DNA of 64,000 nucleotides, taken from contig JASANE010011716.1 of assembly GCA_030248225.1 (NCBI GenBank), positions 1 through 64,000 on the forward strand. Direction: 5' to 3'. Source of the stretch: Trileptium ribeirensis (taxonomy: Eukaryota > Nematoda > Enoplea > Enoplida > Thoracostomopsidae). A model generated the notes under the pieces. That model searched no databases. It saw only the letters and a list, made by a program, of their open reading frames with translations, and was not told the DNA's origin. A program made the position numbers and the translations under genes. Positions 55,908 through 64,000 of the stretch are shown piece after piece (position 1 is the first letter of the stretch; each line of letters begins with the position of its first letter).

Positions 55908-56448
55908 GTGCACTTGTCTCCCTGGTGCAAGTGGCGTGCGTTGCGAACATCTTGGTGCAGGGGTCGATGAACCAACCTTAACAAGTCCAAGCACAACGAC
56001 TGCTACCATAACAACAGTTACTTCGACTGCAACAACTAGTACCACGACAACTATCACAACAACTACTTCTACAATTACTACTACCACCACTGCTACTACA
56101 ACGATCACAACAATATTAACAACATCAGAACCAGCTGCCACAACGTCAGATACATCAATATCGTCGGACACCGAAATTCCGGTTACAACCAATTCATTTC
56201 CAATTGTATCGACGACAACATCTAGTCAAGCAGGAGGAGGCGGAACGAACACAGGTGCTATTGTTGGTGGTATATTTGGTGTATTACTATTTATCGCTCT
56301 TCTTATCGGATGTTTCTTTGCGTGGCGCTATATTCGTCGAAGCCGAAAGCTAAAAGGAAAATATAATCCTGCAAGAGAGGAAATGGCCAACGGGAGTGGA
56401 TTTCCGGTACCATTGCAACCATTAGATCGACAGGAGAGACTGATTTAG
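55908..56448 (+). CDS. Last exon: EGF 3 end, Thr-rich stalk, membrane helix
   Basis: It enters in phase 2; the split AA|G codon gives Lys, followed by CTCLPGASGVRC, which supplies Cys 4-6 of EGF 3 at exact spacing. A stalk of about 80 residues, mostly Thr, follows, then one hydrophobic helix (AIVGGIFGVLLFIALLIGCF), a basic stop-transfer stretch (RYIRRSRKLKGK) and a short tail ending RQERLI. The TAG stop is at 56446. The product is a type I membrane protein with an extracellular LamG, mucin and EGF array. I cannot assign an orthologue. Confidence 0.8.
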
Positions 56449-56662
56449 CGGTAAAAGAAAATATTTACCAATTGTATGGCTTTAATTACCTATTTATATT
56501 TTTATAATTACTCCGTGAGAATTTTTCTTACACGGCATTTTACATTTGCAAGTACTCCACAATCATAGTATTATTCTTGGATAACGAATTACATTCGACA
56601 GAAAAATGACTACACGAATATTTACATTACCTGAAATGTTTAAAAAGACAGATTATTATGTA
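56449..56662. other. Probable 3' UTR and flank
   Basis: AT-rich sequence after the stop. No canonical AATAAA lies in the first 200 bases, so the end of the transcript is not fixed. Confidence 0.4.
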
Positions 56663-56848
56663 CGCGTCAACGTGAACATTGTTTTCAGAAGCAATGAATG
56701 AACTCACACAAAAAAGCACATACCCGCGTCAACGTGAACATTGTTTTCAGAAGCAATGAATGAACTCACACAAAAAAGCACATACCCGCGTCAACGTGAA
56801 CATTGTTTTCAGAAGCAATGAATGAACTGACACAAAAAAGCACATACC
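56663..56848. repeat. 62-bp tandem repeat, three near-identical units
   Basis: CGCGTCAACGTGAACATTG starts at 56663, 56725 and 56787. Units are almost identical, so the expansion is recent. Confidence 0.95.
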
Positions 56849-59499
56849 CAAGATTTTTCACCCACCCGCCAACTGTAACTGTTTGAGCATGCCGACATAT
56901 AAGAACATTGATCAGGTAAACACTAACGCATATACACCACACTGAATATGTGATCGTCATTGTTAGCAGCTGGTAGCAGTTTTATGCGTATAATTTCAAC
57001 AAGCTAGGCTATAGAACAGTGTCTTCGGTAAAAAGATCTAGGCAGAGAGCTCCAGTATCGTTTTTCTTTGAAAATGTGTTGCAATTTATAGCGTTTAATA
57101 AATAACAAGGTCTTACATAAGGGATAAAAAATATCAGAAAATGGCTGAAAATGAAAACACCTTTGTTCAAAGAAAGATGCCTAACTAGTGCCTCGAACCC
57201 GGATCTACCATCGTGGATGGCACAAACGGTGGTGGCACGATATGATGTTAACAAATGGTCGACATCATTTCATGCTTTTTCTAGTAATCATGCCAATTCT
57301 GTTCAATAATCGATCTTTACAACGTCGATACTTGGGTGTCCATTTCATGTCTCTGTCCTAATAAGCAAAACTTGGAGTCTAACATTTATGCGGACCACCA
57401 TGACTGGGCGAACAGCCCCATGAACGTCGTGAACAGTAGTTACACCTCTGACGATATGTATATATAAAAGCTTAACGCGCTAATAACCAAAACAAAGGGA
57501 ATAGAACTTTGCCTACACACGTGAGGCGCGGCGCGTCTTAATTACTTGACCTTATGAGAATTAGAATTATCTTTCTTGCAAATGTTACATGTCGTATGTA
57601 CGGATAGAACTATGTACGCATAAAACCACACATGTCAGACATTGCAATAGCGTGAATTTGCTATCAGCTTTAATTGTTACTATACGGATGGCGATATCTC
57701 ATCTATTTGATTACGTATTTCTTTGGCTAGGTTCGGTCTTCTGATAATAGCTCCTTTTAGAAATATGCAATTAACTCATAGAAATCAAATTCTATTATGT
57801 TACCCGCTCCCACAGTGAAAGTGCGGGCTGCGCAGCTGAGCTACACTACAGCGCTTGGCCATGCACACGATATTTGATTCGATGTAATTTTGCATGATAT
57901 GCCGTAAAGATTGTGAGTTTTCTCAAAGATCAAATGTTTCAAATCACGTGATCAATTCCAGCCGTCTGAGTTCCATTTAGCCAGGCGGCTATATGCAGAG
58001 TTACTGGTAACTCGGATTGAAAAAGAACTAGATTATTTAAACATTGTAGACTAATCTAAAGATGCAACGACGTGAAGAGATTAAGCAAAATCCGTCTACA
58101 ATCTGAGAAAGTATGTGTGGCTATCGTTGCTAAAAACCATTACCTGAAAATGACAATATGGTTTTCATTATATCGAAAACCCTGGTTCAAACTGCCAACA
58201 GATTTCAATTTTTTAATGAGGATTCAACAGTTGTCATTCACGACCGGAAGCTCGTGCAGCCAAATATACAATCAAGTACACGCAGAACCTAACTACCATT
58301 GCACTAAAAGCCACTTCGTGTAAATTTGGTTAATAAATTCCACACATACTCTTGCAAATATGTACATACCGTGCAACGGCCAAAAATGATTTCACAGTAG
58401 AAATAAGACGAGGTGCAAATTTATAAATGGTATCTCTACTGAGTTCGTTAAAACACATAAAGTGAAATATTTTGAGCCATCTGAAACCGCTGCGACCATC
58501 CATAGCTGAGTAATGACGATTAAAAACTGCATCGTTGATTATTTGCACTAGCTATGTGATCTTAATTAAAATTATACAAGCTCCTTTACTACCTACGTAA
58601 GTTGGGCACAAGGAAACCAGCTTTAAACAAGTAAGACCACGTTGCTTCAGGGTATCCACCTGCAAAATGGATAAAAGCTTGCACGGTAGCTAAACAGAGT
58701 TTTGCTGTCGGAACTGGCATACCTCCACGGCTTGTGCGTAATCGGGTTGATTTTAGCCGAAAAAATAGATTTGCAGAATTATAAATTGCTGCAGAAACTC
58801 ATTCGTACTCAAAAGTCACAAAGAAAGAGAAGGTTTATATAAATCATACATGCTCATATGGGGAGAGGGTATTATCCCCAATGAGGCACGGACCCTGATC
58901 GGTGCAGTGACTGATCCCCTGGAAGGTAGGTTGAACTTCCTGAGGCTTTATACCCCCCTACCCCGCCGCACCAAAAATTCTGGCAAACAGGCTAAAGCGG
59001 GGTAAATTAGCGAAATTAACAAAATTGAGGAAAATTTGACATAACTCGTGAGAAAATTTCAAAAATCGAGAGAAAATTGGTAAAAATTCAAAATAACAAT
59101 GCGCCCAAAAAACTTCAAAAATGTATCTTCCACTGACGACCCCCCAGCCGAACGGTTGACCCCCGAGGACCTTCTTCCCCGAAACTCGGGGTCACTTACT
59201 GCTGAAACTTCGGACATCACCTATGTTATAAATCTCTGAGTAACATGGCTGAAGTGGATACTTTTAGGTAAACAATACAAAAACATAAATCAAGTTGTGA
59301 TGTGAGTCGACACATTCCCTTCGTGAAGTCGACGCTCTGTTCATTGAGCAAACACCGCTCATCAAGTATATCGGGTTTTAAGTCGACAAAGTATCAATCT
59401 AATGGTGTATTGCCTTAAGACGATCACGTAATAGAGCACAACTAAACAAGAAACTAATATTCGAAATGTTGGTCGAAGTAACAGTGAGGGCTTCCGAAA
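56849..59499. other. Repeat-rich non-coding stretch
   Basis: A tRNA-like B box on the minus strand (CCGGGTTCGAGGC, near 57185-57200) and an inverted SINE-like piece at 57800-57860 suggest SINE remnants. A GC-tract repeat lies at 58860-59215. No gene is recognised. Confidence 0.4.
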
Positions 59500-59890
59500 C
59501 TCATTTAAAAATTTCAAATTTCCAAATTCCCGCTAGAATTTATAAAATTTTAAGTTCCTAAATTCCCGCAGGAATTTCAGATATTTAAAATTTCCGAATT
59601 TCCGCTGGAAAATCTAAGGCTTAGGCTTGGTCTAGGGCCTATGCTTGGTCTAAGTGTTAGTCTTCTTCTAAGGCGTATTATAGTCTTACTTTAAGGCTTA
59701 GACTTGGTTTTATTCTATGGCTTAACCGCTATTCTAGCGCTTAGTTTTGCACTAACGCTTAATATGTTAGTCTTAGTCTACGGCATAACATTATTTTAAG
59801 CTTAGGCTTAGTGTTAATCTGCGGCATTGACTTTAACGGTTAGGCGTGGTCCAGGGCTTAGGGTTAGTTTAAGGTATATGCTCATAGGGG
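59500..59890. repeat. Degenerate AATTTCC and TTAGGC-like repeats
   Basis: 59505-59620 repeats AAATTTCC-AAATTCCCGC-like units about every 30 bases. 59620-59870 is a run of CTTAGGCTTAGTCTAAGG words with heavy drift. Related AATTTCC sequence continues at 60120-60380. Confidence 0.55.
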
Positions 59891-62214
59891 TAGGGGGTCA
59901 TTCTTCTGAGGCTCCAAACCCCTCTCCCACTCGGGAGCTCGGTATCTACCCCCGCAGAAGCGCCGTAGGACGCGAACCCGTGGCTAGTTTTCGCGGCGCC
60001 GACGAGTTTAGATTACAACCAAGTTTGTTAATTCAAGCATTAGACTGACCCTTGCTTGGGACTAAAATATAGCCTTAAATTCTAAATATTAGCTGATTCT
60101 TAGTTCCCACTTTACCAAGTTCGACGATTCCCCGAATTTTCGTTTTTGTTAGTTGACGCAGAGTCTCATTTTCGCATATATGTTATATTTTTCCACGCAT
60201 TCCAGGTGTCAGAATTTCCATATTTTTTGGAAAATCTATACAGTTTTCCAAGATCCATCTTACCCCGAATTTCCATTTCCCAATTTAATTGAATTTCTAT
60301 AATCATTGCATTTCCGGTGGGGATTTCAGAAATTGCATTTCATTAGATTCCAGCAGGAGTTTGGGAGTTTCCAGTTTTCTATTCCGTGGGTGCTTTGGTA
60401 ATTTTTGCAAATCATTGACGAGACGTGTTACCTGAAAACCCTTGAGCTCAAATTTTGACCTGAGATTTTGAAACGTTTCTGTTTAAAAATCACGTCCCGA
60501 TTTTGATCAAATGTTGAGTTCAAAATTTGAGCAAAAAGATTGGGCACATGAAAACGCCTTTAGATAACACAGAATAATGGTTGTATTGGAGCACAATAAA
60601 CCAATCACAACAATCATGAAAAGTTTATTGCTGAAATACACCTGCTAAACTATTTTGAAAAAATTACGATCGCTCAGCTTCTTTATCAAAAAATGGCATG
60701 CTTGGCTAAGTGACAAGACATAGCCATTGAATGCAATAATGCATCATTTACAATGAGATGCGTGCGCATGATCCTAATTATGTCACGCGTTCAACTTGGC
60801 TAGCTACTATGTCACGCATACAGTCCAGCTCGACTATTAAAATTTTGAATAGCCTAGCTAGGATATGCATTTGTCATCGAGAGTCGAGCCAGACTGTGCT
60901 TTGTGACGGGGCGTTTAGCTGAGCCCTATAACTCAAGCCAGTGACTATTTAGTCTGCGAACATTACGTTTTATTATACGTATCTAAATAATGCCCCAAAA
61001 GCAGCACCCAGCTTAAAACGTTAATTGTATATATTAAAACAAATATATAACTTAGAATTAATGCGAAAATACTACAGAACAAAATGCTATCACCCTAAGC
61101 ACAATACTAAAAAAATTTCTCAATTGACAGTTCAGCCGGACATTCCGTTTGTCACGCAGAGCCTAGCTAAGCTCCCTGTTTGTCACATTAAGACTAGCTA
61201 AGCTATAAAAATGTACCATAGTAGTCCAGCTAACTTACCTGGCTCGGTTCGATTTAATCAGGAGTCCAGCCGACCTTTGTCAAAAAAGATTGAGCCGACT
61301 CGAAAGAAATTGATGCCGACGAGCCGAAATTCTCACCTCTACCATATAGCTCGAGCGGTTACTGAAATATTGCCCTTATCCAAGTATTTTTGGTCTTATA
61401 AACCTAATGAAAACAGAATTTTTAGTGAACCCTTGAGCGTAAATAATGACAAAAGTGGCACACCATTTACAGCAATATAGGTATAGACTGAATACTCAGC
61501 AAAACGCTGTTAATAACGCAACAATTGAGGAGATATTGCTGTTTCGGTTTATCTTGGATCTCATAGGGCTATTCAACATTTTATTTCGACACAACTGTGC
61601 TCCATAAACAAGTTGCATAAAAAGCTTTGTATATTAGTTTTACATAACTTTTCTGCTCCACAAAATCAGCCAATTGTTAGATATCTGCACTATTCCACAT
61701 GTTTTATGAGAAAATTTTGGACGAGACCGGAGCGCATTTGGTCTACTTTTATGGCAGGAAAGACATGTAATATGTTTTTGAATATAACTATAAGGCACAA
61801 ATAAAGATATAAAGTTTCGAATAAGCTATCTCACGAATCGACCCGTCCAGCCAAAGTTCTGTTATATAAACGTGTCAACCCAAAAACTTCCAGAAACGAA
61901 TTCACAACACTGGCCAGTGAGAATTCTTGGCAACGCTAGCACCACTCTACTACTCATAATTTACATACTAAATTTACCGTCAAGGTTAGTCCAACAGCAG
62001 TATGTTAAACGTTAAATTCTGCGTCGTTTAATTTTTATACCAAACAGTTTTCAATATTTCGCGTAACGCTAGCAGTGTTGAGATTTGGCTATATTTTAGG
62101 AACCGTCGGTCTACACTTGACAAATTACCCGCTACTATACAATTTATAAGTGTATTTTATTTTGAAAGTATATACTCCCATATTAAAACGGTTTCGTGTG
62201 AATAATTCCATTAA
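59891..62214. other. Non-coding stretch with CTAGCTAAGC words
   Basis: 60790-60960 and 61135-61330 share GTCACGCA, GAGCCTAGCTA and GTCCAGCT words in both orientations, probably related to the GGCTCGG region at 9.5-10.1 kb. The ORF at 61211-61480 falls in it and is not credited. Confidence 0.4.
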
Positions 62215-62530
62215 CCTGTAATCGATAATTCATATTGTACCAATAGCCGGCCGGTGGATTTTTAAACTGGTGCCCTACAAAATCCTTCAGCGACCCAAAC
62301 ATTCTGTGATGAAGCGGCTGAAAATATTAATCTTTGCAATGCGCTGGTAAAAGACATAATCTGAAACTCATAACCAGCTGCCAACCTGATTAGATTGAAG
62401 CAGCAGTGGCTTCCATGACCATCAACGGTGACAACAAGCTTATTCCTAGGCATGCATGAAATAAAATGTCGAGCACATTAAAAACTTGACATACTCGTTG
62501 GTATACAGCCAGCCACAATAACTCACCGTG
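62215..62530 (-). pseudogene. pogo/Tigger-like DDE transposase remnant
   Basis: The minus strand reads KLVVTVDGHGSHCCFNLI, the second catalytic Asp motif of DDE_1 transposases (DGHxSH). A frameshift follows, then QPLHHRMFGSLKDF, where the family has QPLDxxVFGxLK; the third Asp is His here. Upstream, GWLYTNEYVKFLM fits the segment before DGH. Decayed and partial. Confidence 0.5.
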
Positions 62531-63799
62531 TCATGCGTTTCTCTAGCAGACCTTGCTCCAAGACGTGACGGTCATGTTTCCCTGACATTGGCGCCATAGA
62601 TAGTCCACCTAAAATGCTCCAGATAGAGAGCATGCCTTTAGTTGCTTCTTTCCACAAAACATTCAATATTTATTTAGTGTGTGGTTAAATAATCAGTTGG
62701 TGCATTGCTGGATTCACCTTTTTCGAACTCTGATCAAAAGAAAAAGTGACGATGACCTTTACTGTATTTATAAATTCTTTTCCGCATGAATTTGGCGTAG
62801 TGTTGAACAAAGGTTAGCGGCAGCGACGAACTGAACGTGGATCGTTTGGTAGCGAACCTTGCACATTAGCAGGGATGCTGCCGCAAATGTGTGTCTCTGG
62901 GAAAAGGTTGCCTAATCAATGATAGTCTAAATTTGGATCAACTCTAATATGAATTTCGTGTAATATTGAACAAGTTTTGTAGGACGGCCAACTAAGCCTG
63001 TATCGTTTCGCCGAGTGCCTTGTACGTCAGCTCCTACTGTAACAGCCCGAGTTTTGGTCGAAATCTCAAGTATCCAAAATCAGGCCATAGGGGCCTCAAA
63101 ATTCAATGGATAAAGGGCGATCGGATACAGGTGGAGCGTGGTCCGGACTATAACTTGTGCATTATTGTTCGTTGTTATAAAATAAACTTCATGTCATCAT
63201 TATATTGTATTGATACGGTCACGTTCCACCAGCCCGAGGTGCGCGGGGTGACTTCGCACCCAAAATTGAATCAATATCTTATGGTTAGGGTATCCGATCG
63301 ATCCCCGGACAATTATTGCTCTATATATATTAAAACGTTGTGTCATTTATTTATGTTGAAGTATGGGACGGATGCGTAGTCGGATCGGCTGGGGACAAGG
63401 GGGAGAGATTTCGCGTTTTATCACAATTCGGCTTAACACTTTCGTCGATTAGGTGCCCCAGGCTCAGTCCAAATGCGCATCCGTGGGCCGTAACGTATAT
63501 ATAGTTATCTGTCATCCGCTTATGTAATGTGTACCGTGTACGTGTCCGGGTGTTAGGATGGGTCGGGGTGGTGCGCTGGACCATCAGGACAAAAATGCGT
63601 TTTGAGCTTTCTAATGTCTTGGGGACCTGGAAAGATCTATCCTGACACGCCGGGCAAGGAAAACTGTTATTTCATTAGTATTCTAATTCATGTATGTTTT
63701 AAGGGACGTTTTGAGTACGTGGGAAGAAGGATAAAATCGATCTAAAATGACTAAATTTTCATTTTCAAGGGGTATAGAAATTTTGGAATTTTGGGGGAA
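62531..63799. other. Non-coding stretch, possible promoter/LTR-like block
   Basis: 63039 starts TGTAACAGCCCGAG, and a TATATATATTAAAA box lies near 63320. This could be an LTR or a promoter ahead of the ORF at 63800, but no second LTR, primer site or matching end is visible in the window. Confidence 0.3.
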
Positions 63800-64000
63800 A
63801 TGAAACGGCTTACTAAGCATGTCGAAAAGATTATGGCAAAATCAGAGCAGGGTCGGTTGTTACTTAGTTTATGGGATCAGCAAAAGGTCGCGATTATGGA
63901 GCTAGCAGTTTCTAAAAAATTCGAACAAAATGATGGCTTGAAAACGTTACTTTTAAATACAGCTCCAAAATTGCTAGCTGAAGCGAACCCCTCGGATAAT
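63800..64000 (+). CDS. NADAR (YbiA/DUF1768-like) domain ORF, cut by window end
   Basis: From ATG at 63800 the frame is open for 67 codons to the edge; the same frame is open back to a stop at 63752. The pattern W-(x)3-K-V-x-x-I-M...KF-x-Q-N-x-x-L-x-x-L-L-L-x-T...L-x-E-A-x-P-x-D is that of the C-terminal half of NADAR domains, a family tied to ADP-ribose glycosidase chemistry. The N-terminal half is not in view; it may be in an upstream exon, or the gene may be 5'-truncated. The catalytic state cannot be judged. Confidence 0.55.
   Translation, partial: MKRLTKHVEKIMAKSEQGRLLLSLWDQQKVAIMELAVSKKFEQNDGLKTLLLNTAPKLLAEANPSDN

Noticed and set aside
55887..56192. Val-rich minus-strand ORF opposite the last exon
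   Set aside because: It is the shadow of the Thr-rich stalk of the sense gene.
63039..63660. LTR of a retrotransposon ahead of the NADAR ORF
   Set aside because: TGTAACA start and TATA words are suggestive, but no matching LTR, CA end or primer-binding site is visible, so it is kept only as a note.
1..64000. CRISPR arrays, bacterial operons, rRNA genes
   Set aside because: No spaced direct repeats of CRISPR type, no Shine-Dalgarno-led gene runs and no rRNA-like sequence were seen. The window is plainly eukaryotic.

Overview
The window is from a eukaryote, almost certainly an invertebrate animal. It has about 36% GC with long AT-rich stretches, a split gene with GT/AG introns up to several kb that encodes laminin G, EGF, mucin and transmembrane parts, and a dense load of animal-type transposons. 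These include CR1-like non-LTR elements with a PHD-finger ORF1, an I/R1-like LINE with RNase H, and mariner, MULE/FLYWCH and pogo-like remnants. I could not fix the phylum.

Layout. 1-16.2 kb is mostly non-coding repeat matter: a 21-bp heptad-coding minisatellite (579-683), a 780-bp tract with only two cytosines on the + strand (2413-3192), a CCGGAA palindrome cluster (3225-3317), inverted-repeat elements at 11.1 and 14.0 kb, and two tandem units of a hairpin plus a tRNA-Ala(TGC)-like sequence (13.37-13.73 kb). At 16.2-20.5 kb lies a full-length CR1-like LINE with both ORFs open; its ORF2 has no start codon and sits in the -1 frame behind a U UUA AAC heptamer at the ORF1 stop. 20.8-24.0 kb is an 88-bp minisatellite split by a broken LINE and a FLYWCH/MULE-type ORF.

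30.1-39.0 kb (minus strand) holds a second PHD-type LINE cut in two by a complete 4.5-kb I/R1-like LINE, proved by an 11-bp target duplication on both sides. From about 41.0 to 56.4 kb on the + strand run the exons of the one clear cellular gene. LamG exons (41051-49478, mostly phase 1) lead to a large mucin/EGF exon (51281-52598), then a 3.3-kb intron and a last exon (55908-56448) with the end of the third EGF, a Thr-rich stalk, one membrane helix and a short basic tail. Its introns hold a dead mariner with TIRs and TA duplications, a 0.3-kb-arm inverted repeat and several MITE-like repeats. 56.5-64.0 kb is repeat-rich, with a pogo/Tigger-like remnant at 62.3 kb and, at the right edge, an ORF matching the C-terminal half of a NADAR domain that runs off the window.

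All calls were made by eye. Domain names rest on motifs I recognise, not on searches.
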